A DNA stretch of 64,000 nt from positions 1,240,001 through 1,304,000 of the forward strand of contig NC_013799.1 of assembly GCF_000010785.1 (NCBI RefSeq), in the 5' to 3' direction. The stretch comes from Hydrogenobacter thermophilus TK-6 (GTDB lineage: Bacteria > Aquificota > Aquificia > Aquificales > Aquificaceae). Of the stretch, positions 47,384 through 55,632 are shown one piece after another. The notes beneath the pieces are model-generated. The model did no database searches. It was not told the origin of the DNA and saw nothing but the letters and a program-made list of their open reading frames with translations. The first letter of the stretch is position 1, and each line of letters begins with the position of its first letter. A program made the translations under genes and the position numbers.

Positions 47384-47638
47384 ATGCGTGTTTTTACATA
47401 CACAGCTTTTTTGGTGGGCTTTGCCTTTGCAGTGTCAGAGGGGCAGATGATCTTTGAAAATAACTGCCTGAGGTGTCATCAAGAGGGTTCAAAGAAACCT
47501 CTATCTTACCTCAAGAAGGAGTATAAAGGAAGAGCGGATGCCATCATGGTGCTTGCCAAGCAGTGTCCTTGGGGGAGAAATCTGTCCGATATGGAGATAG
47601 AGATGGTCAGCAGGTGGATAGCCGGAGAAGAAAAGTAA
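47384..47638 (+). CDS. Small periplasmic c-type cytochrome
   Basis: 84 residues. Signal peptide (MRVFTYTAFLVGFAFA), then the haem-binding NNCLRCHQEG (CxxCH) about residue 28. The rest is short with M54 or M66 possible as the second axial ligand (AIMVLAK or DMEIEMV). Ribosome-binding site AGGAGGG at good spacing. It may carry electrons to a terminal oxidase in the periplasm. ftsY follows 21 bases on but is functionally unrelated. Confidence 0.86.
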   Translation: MRVFTYTAFLVGFAFAVSEGQMIFENNCLRCHQEGSKKPLSYLKKEYKGRADAIMVLAKQCPWGRNLSDMEIEMVSRWIAGEEK

Positions 47639-47659
47639 GGTGTTAAAATAATTCTTCCT

Positions 47660-49045
47660 ATGGTGTTCTTTTGGCGCAAATCGGAGGAAGAAAAGCTTGC
47701 AGAAAAGGGAGACAAAAACGCTATACTCAAGCTTATAGAGAAGGGCAAAAGGGATAGAGCTATACAGGTGCTGGAAGGTTTTAAGGACGATCCTGAGCTA
47801 AGGAAAATACTTTATGACCTTTACCTAAAAGAGGGTAAATACTACTTTGCCTATCAGCTTATAGAGCACTACGATAAGAACTTAGGGACGGCATGGGAAA
47901 GAGCTACCATTTATGAGAGGGTTGGTGAGAAAGAGAAAGCTCTGCAGGAGTATCTAAGAATAGGGAATTTTGAGAGCTTAACAAAAGCGGGCCATCTTCT
48001 TTATCAAATGGATAAAAAGGAGGAAGCCTTAAGTGTATTTGAGAGGTCACTCAACCTGGCACCCGCCTTAAAGAGAGAGGAACTCCAAGAGATTATAAGG
48101 AAAATAAAGGAAGAGCTTGGACTGCTGCAGGTAAAGAAGGAAAGCTTTATTGAAAAGATAAGGAAGGGTCTACAAAAGACAAAGGAAAAAGCGCTCTTTG
48201 GAATAATCTTAAGGGGGAGGAAGGTGGACGAAGCCCTGTTTGAGGAGCTAGAAGAAACTCTCGTAAGAGCGGATATAGGAGCAAAGACGGCCATTAATGT
48301 GGTGGAAGAGCTGAAAAAAGAGGCTATAAAGAGAAACATAAAGGAGTCTGAAGGACTAAGAGATTTATTAAAGGAGAAGCTCTCTTCTCTTCTTACTGGC
48401 TGTCAGGATAACATAAAGGTCAAAGAGGGTAAGACTAACATTTACCTCTTTTTGGGTGTTAACGGGTCTGGGAAAACCACTACCATAGGTAAGCTGGCAT
48501 ACAAATTTGTCAGCGAAGGTAAAAGAGTGCTTTTGTGTGCCGCAGATACTTTTAGGTCAGCTGCTGTGGAGCAACTGGAGGTGTGGGCAAAAAGGAGCGG
48601 TGCAGATATTGTAAAAAGGGAAGAAGGTGCCGACCCTGCATCAGTGGTTTTTGATGCTATGAAGAGGGCATCCGAATACCATCTGGTGCTTATAGATACC
48701 GCTGGCAGACTTCACACTAAAGAGCCTCTCATCAGGGAGCTAAGAAAGATAAAGTCCGTAATACAGAGATTTTACCCTGAGGAACCTACGGAAACTTTTC
48801 TGGTGCTGGATGCCACATTAGGACAGAACTCCATATCTCAGGCTAAGGTCTTTAAAGAAGCTGTTGATATAACTGGTATAATCCTTACCAAGCTTGATGG
48901 CACGGCTAAAGGTGGAGCCATAATACCCATATGCAGGGAGCTCAAAGTACCTGTTAAACTACTGGGTGTTGGAGAGGGGCTTGACGACCTGCAACCATTT
49001 GATGCAGAAGTTTTTGTGCAAGAACTGCTTTCTGTGGAGGTCTAA
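47660..49045 (+). CDS. ftsY: Signal recognition particle receptor FtsY with TPR-like N-terminus
   Basis: 461 residues. The GTPase (NG) domain occupies about 160-461: [15 protein letters not shown] (P-loop), [32 protein letters not shown]. The first about 150 residues are not the usual acidic A domain but tetratricopeptide-like helices ([27 protein letters not shown] region and [16 protein letters not shown]). It docks SRP-ribosome complexes at the membrane. TAAAAT lies 10 bases before the ATG. nuoA starts 2 bases after its stop. Confidence 0.94.
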   Translation: MVFFWRKSEEEKLAEKGDKNAILKLIEKGKRDRAIQVLEGFKDDPELRKILYDLYLKEGKYYFAYQLIEHYDKNLGTAWERATIYERVGEKEKALQEYLRIGNFESLTKAGHLLYQMDKKEEALSVFERSLNLAPALKREELQEIIRKIKEELGLLQVKKESFIEKIRKGLQKTKEKALFGIILRGRKVDEALFEELEETLVRADIGAKTAINVVEELKKEAIKRNIKESEGLRDLLKEKLSSLLTGCQDNIKVKEGKTNIYLFLGVNGSGKTTTIGKLAYKFVSEGKRVLLCAADTFRSAAVEQLEVWAKRSGADIVKREEGADPASVVFDAMKRASEYHLVLIDTAGRLHTKEPLIRELRKIKSVIQRFYPEEPTETFLVLDATLGQNSISQAKVFKEAVDITGIILTKLDGTAKGGAIIPICRELKVPVKLLGVGEGLDDLQPFDAEVFVQELLSVEV

Positions 49046-49046
49046 T

Positions 49047-49403
49047 ATGGAGTACCTGGGCATACTTATCTTCTTTTTGGTGGCTCTTGGAGTGAGTTTT
49101 GCCTTTGCCTTCTTGAATGACCTTTTGGGTCCAAAAACTAAAGAAAGAATGGAGGACTACCCTTATGAGTGCGGAGTTCCCCTTTACGATACGGAGGCTC
49201 GCGGTACCTTCAAGCAAGGCTATTACCTTCTGGGGCTTCTTCTCATACTCTTTGATATAGAGGCTGCCTTTTTATTCCCTTGGGCTGTAGTGTTTAAAGA
49301 TATAGGTTTATATGGTCTTGTGGAAGCTCTACTTTTTATATTTATCCTTGCTTTGGGATTTGTTTACGCTTGGAAGAAGGGTGCCCTTAAGTGGCAGATG
49401 TGA
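49047..49403 (+). CDS. nuoA: NADH-quinone oxidoreductase subunit A
   Basis: 118-residue membrane subunit of complex I. Three membrane helices; the conserved ExxPYECGV motif appears as DYPYECGVPLYD and LFDIEAAFLFPWAV is the second hallmark. Start ATG 49047 right after the ftsY stop, no leader. The nuoB gene follows after 71 bases, a gap that holds its own TATAAT and ribosome-binding site. Confidence 0.94.
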   Translation: MEYLGILIFFLVALGVSFAFAFLNDLLGPKTKERMEDYPYECGVPLYDTEARGTFKQGYYLLGLLLILFDIEAAFLFPWAVVFKDIGLYGLVEALLFIFILALGFVYAWKKGALKWQM

Positions 49404-49443
49404 TATCTATCATAAAGTTATATAAAATTCTGGCTCAAGAGCT

Positions 49444-49449
49444 TATAAT
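49444..49449 (+). promoter_or_regulatory. Probable internal promoter before nuoB
   Basis: TATAAT at 49444-49449, 25 bases before ATG 49475, with AAGGAGGT in between. An AT-rich TATAAAAT stands further up at about 49420. The Shine-Dalgarno spacing is conventional. This suggests nuoB-nuoCD can be transcribed separately from ftsY-nuoA. Confidence 0.5.
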
Positions 49450-49474
49450 TAAAGTCATGGTAAGGAGGTAGATT

Positions 49475-50014
49475 ATGGCTGTTTTGAATTCTAATGGTTT
49501 TGTGATAACTACTGTGGATGAGCTTCTAAGGTGGGGTCGCAGGAATGCTCTGTGGCCTGTTACCATAGGGCTTGCATGTTGCGCCATAGAGATGATGCAC
49601 ACGGCAGCTTCAAGGTTTGACCTGGATAGACTTGGTGTTATATTCAGGGCTTCCCCTCGGCAGGCGGATGTGCTGATAGTTGCAGGTACGGTAGTCAACA
49701 AGGTAGCTCCCATGTTAAAGCTCATATGGGAACAGATGCCAGACCCCAAGTGGTGCATAACTATGGGAGGATGCGCATCAGCAGGTGGACCATTTCCCAC
49801 CTACGCCACATTGCAAGGTATGGACAGGATAATACCGGTTGATGTGTACATTCCTGGGTGTCCGCCACACCCTCAGGGGCTCATATACGGCATACTTCAA
49901 CTTCAAAAGAAGATAAAGGAGAAGGGAATTAACAAGTACGACAAAGCCTTTGGAGAGTTTAGAGAGGATTTAAAGAGGCAGGGACTCTTTGTACCTCAGG
50001 AAGTTGAGGTCTGA
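49475..50014 (+). CDS. nuoB: NADH-quinone oxidoreductase subunit B
   Basis: 179 residues. Ligands for the N2 [4Fe-4S] cluster are visible: [10 protein letters not shown] (adjacent Cys pair), [10 protein letters not shown] and YIPGCPPHP. Peripheral-arm subunit next to the quinone site. Followed by nuoCD after three bases. Confidence 0.96.
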   Translation: MAVLNSNGFVITTVDELLRWGRRNALWPVTIGLACCAIEMMHTAASRFDLDRLGVIFRASPRQADVLIVAGTVVNKVAPMLKLIWEQMPDPKWCITMGGCASAGGPFPTYATLQGMDRIIPVDVYIPGCPPHPQGLIYGILQLQKKIKEKGINKYDKAFGEFREDLKRQGLFVPQEVEV

Positions 50015-50017
50015 AAC

Positions 50018-51775
50018 ATGCCTTGGATGAATGTAGCCACAAGGGAGAGGCTAAAGTTTAATTTTAAGGAGTTAAAAGTTGAGGCTGATCAAAAGAGCGT
50101 AAGACTGGAAATTCCCAAGGACAGACTCCTGGATTTTCTCAGGCACCTCAAAGAGAGAGAGGGTTATAAGCACTTTATAGATTTTACCTGTATAGACTTT
50201 CCGGAGCATCCCCACAGATTTCAGGGTGTTTACATACTTTACAATCCTGATGAAAATGAGAGAGTCATAGTAAAGAGCTGGGCTGAAGGTGGGACTTTGC
50301 CATCCCTTGAAAAACTTTGGGCTTGTGCCAGATGGGCTGAAAGGGAAGCTTACGATATGTTTGGTGTTGTATTTGAAGGTCACGAGAACCTCAGGCGCAT
50401 GTTCATGTGGGAGGGATATCCCCACTTTCCCCTCAGAAAGGACTTCCCTTTGGGAGGCATACCCGAGGTAGAACTTCCATCTCTTACGGAGCTTTTGGAG
50501 GGAAGGACAGAGCCACCCAGCCACGACTACGAGGTTATGCACACAAAGGTTGCCACTTTGGAAGACCTTGAAAGGACTGAAAAGTCAAGGCTCAGGAAGA
50601 AGGCTCAGCTGGTTCTCAACTGGGGACCTCTTCATCCCGGCACACATGGGACCATATGGTTTCTCTTTGACCTTGACGGTGAAAAAGTCCTTCAATCCGA
50701 TGTGATACTCGGACAGCTTCACAGAGGTATGGAAAAGATAGCCGAGAACATATACTACTTTCAGTTTCTTCCCTATACTGACAGAATGGATTACATATCA
50801 GCCATATGCAACGAACTCTCCTATGTTACAGCCGTGGAAAAGCTCTTAGGCGTGGAGGTGCCCGAAAAGGCAAGGTACATAAGGACTATGTTTGCCGAAC
50901 TCCAGAGGATAAACTCCCACCTTCTCTGGCTTGGTACCGGTGCGCTGGACCTGGGCGCTCTTACAGTCTTTCTCTATGCCTTCAGAGAGAGAGAAAAAAT
51001 AATGGATATAATAGAAGGCAACGCCGGTTTTAGGCTTACCACTGCCTTTTTGAGGATCGGCGGTGTGCATTACGACCTTGCGGAAGGCACCCTAGATGTG
51101 GTGAAAGCTTTCATAAAAGACTTCCCCAACAGACTAAAAGAGTATCACCAGCTTCTGACAAGAAACCGTATATGGCTCAGAAGGACAAAGGATATAGGAG
51201 TTATAACAAAGGAGGATGTTTTCAATTATGGGCTTACGGGACCTGTTGCAAGAGGTTCAGGTATAGCCTACGACATAAGGAAGTTGGAGCCTTACGCCGC
51301 CTACGACGAGGTGGATTTTGATATCCCCGTTGGAGAGGTGGGAGATGTTTATGATAGGTATTTGGTGCGCATGGAAGAGATGGTGCAGAGCCTGAGGATA
51401 ATAGAGCAATGCGTAGCCAAGCTAGAAAAAATGCCCAAATCCGCACCTTACATTAACAAAGACCACCCTGCGGTTATGCCTCCAAAAGAGGATGTGTTTA
51501 TGGCTCTGGAGGATATGGTAAAGTCTTTCCGCATTGTGGTGCATGGTGAGAATGCACCACCAGGAGAGCTATACTCCAGCGGTGAAAATCCAAGAGGTGA
51601 GCTCGGTTTTTACATATACTCAAAGGGAGGTTCAAGACCTTACAGGCTAAGGATAAGATCCGGTGCCTTATACAACTTATCCATATTCCCAAAGCTCATA
51701 GAGGGTGGCACAATAGCAGACGCCATAGCTCTCCTGGGAAGCATAGACCCTGTGGTGGGAGAGACAGACAGGTAA
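50018..51775 (+). CDS. nuoCD: NADH-quinone oxidoreductase, fused subunits C and D
   Basis: 585 residues. Residues about 1-170 are NuoC (YILYNPDENERV, WAEREAYDMFGVVFEGH and LRKDFPL), followed after a linker by the 49-kDa NuoD part (WGPLHPGTHG, GQLHRGMEK, RTMFAELQRINSHLLWL) ending DPVVGETDR. The C-D fusion is known from E. coli and other groups. Forms the quinone-binding interface with NuoB. GTG-started membrane gene follows directly. Confidence 0.95.
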   Translation: MPWMNVATRERLKFNFKELKVEADQKSVRLEIPKDRLLDFLRHLKEREGYKHFIDFTCIDFPEHPHRFQGVYILYNPDENERVIVKSWAEGGTLPSLEKLWACARWAEREAYDMFGVVFEGHENLRRMFMWEGYPHFPLRKDFPLGGIPEVELPSLTELLEGRTEPPSHDYEVMHTKVATLEDLERTEKSRLRKKAQLVLNWGPLHPGTHGTIWFLFDLDGEKVLQSDVILGQLHRGMEKIAENIYYFQFLPYTDRMDYISAICNELSYVTAVEKLLGVEVPEKARYIRTMFAELQRINSHLLWLGTGALDLGALTVFLYAFREREKIMDIIEGNAGFRLTTAFLRIGGVHYDLAEGTLDVVKAFIKDFPNRLKEYHQLLTRNRIWLRRTKDIGVITKEDVFNYGLTGPVARGSGIAYDIRKLEPYAAYDEVDFDIPVGEVGDVYDRYLVRMEEMVQSLRIIEQCVAKLEKMPKSAPYINKDHPAVMPPKEDVFMALEDMVKSFRIVVHGENAPPGELYSSGENPRGELGFYIYSKGGSRPYRLRIRSGALYNLSIFPKLIEGGTIADAIALLGSIDPVVGETDR

Positions 51776-52201
51776 GTGGTGAGTGAGGGGCTCTTAAACA
51801 TTTATAGAAGGAGAGCTAAGCAGTTTTATTACGCTTTCCTCACCTTTTTAAGCTTGGTGCTTTTGGGGAGCCTTATCCTCTATCCCTTCTTCAAGCTCCC
51901 TCTACCTGCAAAGATGCTTATTTACGCAAGCTCCCTGGTGCTTCTGGTAGCTATGTTTTCCATTCCCATCTCCTTAGTTATAAGGAAGAGAGGCTTTCCG
52001 GTGATCTCAGATACAGACCCTTACTGGAGCTATACGGCCACAAGGAGATATTTCTGGTCCTTTGTTATAGCAGGTTTACCCTTTGGTGTTGCCTTCCTCA
52101 TTTACATAATCTTTACGAGCCTTTTGGTGCTTTTTATTGGATACTTTCTTACCCTTTGTGGTTTAATATTAGTAAGACCAAGAGAGGAGGATGTTGTATG
52201 A
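51776..52201 (+). CDS. Small membrane protein following nuoCD
   Basis: 141 residues, GTG start right after the nuoCD stop. Four hydrophobic segments: FYYAFLTFLSLVLLGSLILY, AKMLIYASSLVLLVAMFSI, and two in the last third (FWSFVIAGLPFGVAFLIYII and on). It lacks the acidic membrane residues of Nuo pump subunits, so it is not a recognised complex I subunit. It may be an assembly factor or simply follow the operon. Overlaps the next gene by ATGA. Confidence 0.65.
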   Translation: MVSEGLLNIYRRRAKQFYYAFLTFLSLVLLGSLILYPFFKLPLPAKMLIYASSLVLLVAMFSIPISLVIRKRGFPVISDTDPYWSYTATRRYFWSFVIAGLPFGVAFLIYIIFTSLLVLFIGYFLTLCGLILVRPREEDVV

Positions 52202-52422
52202 CAAGAGAGGAGGTCGTAGAAAAACTCCTTAAGGAAGACAAAGAGTTTAAACACTACTATGAAAAACACCAGGAGCTTGATAAACTCGTGGATAGGCTTG
52301 AAAAGCACAGACCCATGACACATGAGCTTGAACTTCAGATAGAGAAGTTAAAAAAGGAAAAGCTTTACTACAAGGACCTTATGGAAAAGAAGATACAGGA
52401 ACATCTAAAGCTATCCAAGTAA
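52198..52422 (+). CDS. DUF465 (YdcH-like) small protein
   Basis: 74 residues, charged helical protein with the DUF465 pattern FKHYYEKHQELDKLVDRLE and later LKKEKLYYKDLMEKKI. Start ATG overlaps the preceding stop. YdcH-type proteins have no settled function. 12 bases of the 3' end overlap convergent queC. Confidence 0.78.
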   Translation: MTREEVVEKLLKEDKEFKHYYEKHQELDKLVDRLEKHRPMTHELELQIEKLKKEKLYYKDLMEKKIQEHLKLSK

Positions 52423-53022
52423 AGCCTCTTGCCTCTCTTTACACTTGATACACTTCCCGCAGTGCAGTATCTTCTTTCCCACCTTTTTGGGCATGGCGCA
52501 AGAGAGAGTAAGGTGATATGGGACTTTTCCATAAAACTCTTTTACTATCTTGCCCTTCTCAAGTCCAAAGAAGGGCATTTCAATAGAAAATGCAGTCCCA
52601 GAGCCTTCGCTTATGAGCCTTTCTAACTCCTTTATGTAGCTCTTGCTATTGTCGGGGAAGGGATAGAGTCCAAGGCTTCCTATGGCTAATCTTCTGACTT
52701 TCTTGGAGAGTGCGTAAAGGGCGCATGCGGTTATAAGGCTCATATTTCGTAGGGGAATAAAGATCTCAGAAACTTGGTAAGGAGACTTTCTTATTGCACC
52801 GCTCACTTGAAGATTTATAACCCTCAGCGGTCTTAAAGACGCATACCTGCTTTTGGTGTACTGCCAAAGTCTCAAAGCGTTTTCAAGCTCTAGCCTTTCC
52901 CAGCTTTCACCCATTTTTATGTAAACAGGATAAACTATTTCTTTCCTCTGAAGGTACATGTAAAGGAGGGTTGTGCTTTCAACACCCCCACTAAAAAGCA
53001 CTGCGATTTTATATGCACTCAC
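52411..53022 (-). CDS. QueC-like 7-cyano-7-deazaguanine synthase family PP-loop protein
   Basis: 203 residues. N-terminal PP-loop FSGGVESTTLLYMYL, with Glu where QueC usually has Asp (SGGxDSTT). C-terminal zinc site LSCAMPKK ... HCGKCIKCKERQEA with four Cys, as in QueC. Makes preQ0 for queuosine, or a related deazapurine. Overlaps the SDR gene by 14 bases, which hints at a shared pterin/deazaguanine pathway. The changed PP-loop residue makes me keep the symbol empty. Confidence 0.78.
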   Translation of the reverse strand: MSAYKIAVLFSGGVESTTLLYMYLQRKEIVYPVYIKMGESWERLELENALRLWQYTKSRYASLRPLRVINLQVSGAIRKSPYQVSEIFIPLRNMSLITACALYALSKKVRRLAIGSLGLYPFPDNSKSYIKELERLISEGSGTAFSIEMPFFGLEKGKIVKEFYGKVPYHLTLSCAMPKKVGKKILHCGKCIKCKERQEALLG

Positions 53023-53731
53023 CTGATATATGCCTCCCGCTGTCTAAGTTTATGATCTCACCCGTCATGCTCTCCACATTCAGTAAAAACTCAGTAAGCA
53101 TAAGAACATCCTGCATAGACACCTCCCTTTTAAGGGGAGTTTTGTTTATGTATTCCTTCCATTTCTCCTGGGAAAACTCGTCGGGTTTTAATGTAGGTCC
53201 CAAAGCTATGGCGTTTACAAGCACATGAGGTGCGAGCTCCTTTGCCAGCACTTTTACCGCAGTGTGCAAAGCACCCTTTGATACAAAGTAAGCAGAGTAG
53301 TCTCTATAAGGCGTGGTATTGGTAGCCCAATCACCAAAGGCAACCATTCTACCTTTTACCGGCTCAGGATTGTTAAGCATATGAGGGTATAGGAGTTTGC
53401 AGAGCATCAAAAAAGCTTCTGCATTTGGCGTAAAGTGTGCATAAAGGTCCTCTCTACTTAAAGTTTTAAGGGGTGTTGAAAAGTAAGGGCTTGCAGTGTG
53501 TATGAGCGCATCTATCCCACCCAAGTAGCTAAGCGTTTCTTCCACAACCTTTGAATAACTCTCAAACTTTGAAAGGTCTGCGCGAAGGGCTATACCTCCC
53601 ATCTTCTCAAGCTCCAAAGCCACCTGCTTAGATGTGTGATACACAAAGGCCACCTTTTGGCCACTTTGGATAAGATGCCTTGCTATGTAAAAGCCTATTC
53701 TTCTTACGCCTGTTATGAGGATCCTTTTCAT
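53009..53731 (-). CDS. SDR-family reductase (pteridine-reductase-like)
   Basis: 240 residues. N-terminal ITGVRRIGFYIARHL, where the cofactor loop has Arg-Arg instead of Gly, as in pteridine reductase/FolM types preferring NADPH. Catalytic YSAYFVSKGAL contains Tyr-x3-Lys, and VNAIALGPTL is the usual C-terminal loop. Probably reduces dihydropterins or folates, or acts on fatty-acyl substrates. TATAAT stands 9 bases before the ATG at 53731. Coupled to the QueC-like gene. Confidence 0.8.
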   Translation of the reverse strand: MKRILITGVRRIGFYIARHLIQSGQKVAFVYHTSKQVALELEKMGGIALRADLSKFESYSKVVEETLSYLGGIDALIHTASPYFSTPLKTLSREDLYAHFTPNAEAFLMLCKLLYPHMLNNPEPVKGRMVAFGDWATNTTPYRDYSAYFVSKGALHTAVKVLAKELAPHVLVNAIALGPTLKPDEFSQEKWKEYINKTPLKREVSMQDVLMLTEFLLNVESMTGEIINLDSGRHISGECI

Positions 53732-53770
53732 CAAAGCAAGATTATAACATTTGAGCTTTTGGAATTACAT

Positions 53771-53798
53771 TATAATTTTGATCTTTCCTTTTGGAGGT
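53771..53798 (+). promoter_or_regulatory. Promoter and ribosome-binding site of the second threonine synthase
   Basis: TATAAT at 53771-53776 and GGAGGT at 53793-53798, 7 bases before ATG 53806. A conventional leader of about 23 bases, in contrast to the leaderless-type element of the divergent SDR gene in the same 74-base gap. Confidence 0.6.
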
Positions 53799-53805
53799 TG
53801 AGAAG

Positions 53806-55038
53806 ATGACAAAGGTGAAGGGTCTTGTTTGCAGAGAGTGCGGAAAGGAGTATCCCGTTGAGCCCATACATGTATGTGAGTTCTGCTTTGGACCCCTTGA
53901 GGTAGTTTACGACTATCAGGAGATAAAGAAGAAGCTTAGTAAAGAGAAGATAGAAAATGGACCCAAGAGCCTTTGGAGGTATATAGACCTTTTGCCCGTT
54001 GAGTATCCAAGCGTTGGTTTAAACGCTGGCTTTACACCACTCAAAAAAGCCGAGAATCTGGGAAGGCTTCTGGGACTTGAAAACCTCTACATCAAAGACG
54101 ACTCTGTAAACCATCCCACTTTATCCTTCAAAGATAGAGTGGTTTCTGTTGCGCTATCTAAAGCAAAGGAGTTTGGCTTTGATACGGTGGCGTGCGCTTC
54201 TACCGGGAACCTTGCCAATTCTGTGGCTGCGCATGCGGCGCAGGCTGGCTTTAACTGTTTTGTCTTTATTCCTGCAAACCTTGAATCGCAGAAGATCTTT
54301 GGAAGTCTTGTCTTTAAACCTACAGTGGTGGCTGTGGAAGGCAACTACGATGATGTAAACAGGCTGTGTTCGGAGATAGCCAACGAGCTAAACTGGGCTT
54401 TTGTCAACATAAACATAAGACCCTTCTATGCTGAAGGTTCAAAAACCCTTGCCTTTGAAGTGGTAGAGCAGTTAGGATGGAGAGCGCCAGATGCGGTTGT
54501 GGCTCCTGCAGCATCTGGGTCTTTGATAACCAAAATATGGAAAGGTCTCAAGGAACTCTATATGGTAGGTCTTTTGGATAGCTTAAAGACGAGAGTGTAT
54601 GGAGCGCAGGCTGAAGGTTGCTCTCCAATAGCTCAGGCTTGGAAGGAAGGCAGGGACTTTGTAAAACCCGTAAAACCCAATACAATAGCCAAATCAATAG
54701 CTATTGGTAATCCCGCGGATGGCATCTACGCACTTCAGGTGACAAAAGAGAGCTCTGGCATATGGGAAACAGCAACGGATGAGGAGATCATAGAAGGTAT
54801 AAAGCTTCTGGCAGAGACAGAAGGCATATTCACAGAGACCGCCGGTGGAACTACCATTGCAGTCCTCAAAAAACTCGCAGAGAAAGGTTACTTCTCACCA
54901 AAAGAGATAGTGGTGGCATACATCACAGGTAACGGCTACAAGACCATGGAGGTGCTTGAGGGACACCTTCCAGAAAGCATTAGAATAAAGCCCACTCTTG
55001 CAGACTTTAAGGAGAAGATACTTGTGAAGACATTATGA
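53806..55038 (+). CDS. thrC: Threonine synthase (second of two, with Cys-rich N-terminus)
   Basis: 410 residues. N-terminal zinc-ribbon-like motif VCRECGKEYP and HVCEFCFGPLE, then the fold-type II PLP domain: GFTPLKKAENLG, PLP lysine in DDSVNHPTLSFKDR, ACASTGNLANSVAAHAAQAG read in pieces, APAASGSLITKIWKGL. The longer N-terminus distinguishes it from the 352-residue copy at 11024. It may be a true threonine synthase or a related PLP lyase. Coupled to the TlpA-like gene by ATGA. Confidence 0.9.
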   Translation: MTKVKGLVCRECGKEYPVEPIHVCEFCFGPLEVVYDYQEIKKKLSKEKIENGPKSLWRYIDLLPVEYPSVGLNAGFTPLKKAENLGRLLGLENLYIKDDSVNHPTLSFKDRVVSVALSKAKEFGFDTVACASTGNLANSVAAHAAQAGFNCFVFIPANLESQKIFGSLVFKPTVVAVEGNYDDVNRLCSEIANELNWAFVNINIRPFYAEGSKTLAFEVVEQLGWRAPDAVVAPAASGSLITKIWKGLKELYMVGLLDSLKTRVYGAQAEGCSPIAQAWKEGRDFVKPVKPNTIAKSIAIGNPADGIYALQVTKESSGIWETATDEEIIEGIKLLAETEGIFTETAGGTTIAVLKKLAEKGYFSPKEIVVAYITGNGYKTMEVLEGHLPESIRIKPTLADFKEKILVKTL

Positions 55039-55460
55039 AAAGACTGATCCTTCTTTTCCTTATATTGCTTTCCTGCTCTGCAAAAGACACTCTTCCCGAC
55101 ATAACGGTAAAAGACATTGACGGTAAAAGTGTGAACCTTGGCAGTTATAAAAACCAGAAGTTGGTGCTTTACATCTGGAGCAGAACCTGCGCAGGACACA
55201 CGAAAGACTTAAAAAAGCTCGGACATCTGGTAAAGATGTATCCTAACTATAAGATAGTGTCTTACGCTGTAGCTATGGAGGCAGGTGATGTGGTGGAAAG
55301 CTACCGGCAGCTTGGTATAGCTCCCAACTTTCTCACCCTTATAGATACAGCGGTAAAGTTCAACGATTACTTCCCCATAACCTTTCTTCCTTCCACTTAT
55401 GTTTTTGACAAGGGCGGAAAGCTAATAGCCTCCTACGCAGGACTTCCCGACAAACTTTAA
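55035..55460 (+). CDS. TlpA-like thioredoxin-fold lipoprotein with single cysteine
   Basis: 141 residues. Signal with lipobox LILLFLILLSC, so lipidated at Cys14. Thioredoxin-like/redoxin core: PDITVKDIDGKSVNLGSYKNQ, then the active-site region WSRTCAGHTKDL and later PITFLPSTYVFDKGGK with the cis-Pro loop. The active site is Cys-Ala-Gly-His instead of CxxC, so it lacks the resolving Cys; it could be a monothiol enzyme or metal-binding protein. Located in the periplasm. Confidence 0.83.
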   Translation: MKRLILLFLILLSCSAKDTLPDITVKDIDGKSVNLGSYKNQKLVLYIWSRTCAGHTKDLKKLGHLVKMYPNYKIVSYAVAMEAGDVVESYRQLGIAPNFLTLIDTAVKFNDYFPITFLPSTYVFDKGGKLIASYAGLPDKL

Positions 55461-55466
55461 CCTATT

Positions 55467-55515
55467 CTTAATACAAACTTAATAAAAACTTAACTTTACC
55501 TTCTTATCCTCTTAG
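55467..55515 (+). repeat. Five direct repeats with exact 11-bp period (Pho-box-like)
   Basis: CTTAAT at 55467, CTTAAT at 55478, CTTAAC at 55489, CTTCTT at 55500 and CTTAG at 55511 are spaced exactly 11 bp, separated by A/T-rich 5-base spacers. Tandem half-sites at one helical turn are the binding layout for OmpR/PhoB-type response regulators, and CTTAA(C/T) with 11-bp spacing matches the Pho-box form I know from cyanobacteria. The site starts 6 bases after the TlpA-like gene stop, so it should act on the transcript that follows. Confidence 0.55.
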
Positions 55516-55592
55516 TTATGCAGGCAGCTACTTTCTGAGGTACAAAAAAGGAAAAGAACTCAGGGAGTGGGATTTTTTAAACAGGCTCCTTT

Positions 55593-55616
55593 ACCCCTTG
55601 ACAGGGGTTTTATTTT
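55593..55616 (+). terminator. Hairpin with T-rich tail, first terminator candidate
   Basis: ACCCC, loop TTGACA, GGGGT, then TTTATTTT. A five-pair stem. The loop is also the -35 of the next promoter, so the same DNA may be both a terminator for the first transcript and part of a promoter. Confidence 0.5.
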
Positions 55617-55626
55617 ATGTTATTTT
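55598..55626 (+). promoter_or_regulatory. Consensus-type promoter TTGACA-17-TATTTT
   Basis: TTGACA (55598-55603), 17 bases, TATTTT (55621-55626). This is one of the few perfect -35 boxes in the window at the right distance. It would start a transcript near 55633 that reaches the strong terminator at 55710, an RNA of about 75-80 bases. The -35 is flanked by the ACCCC/GGGGT inverted repeat. Confidence 0.55.
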
Positions 55627-55632
55627 TATTAT

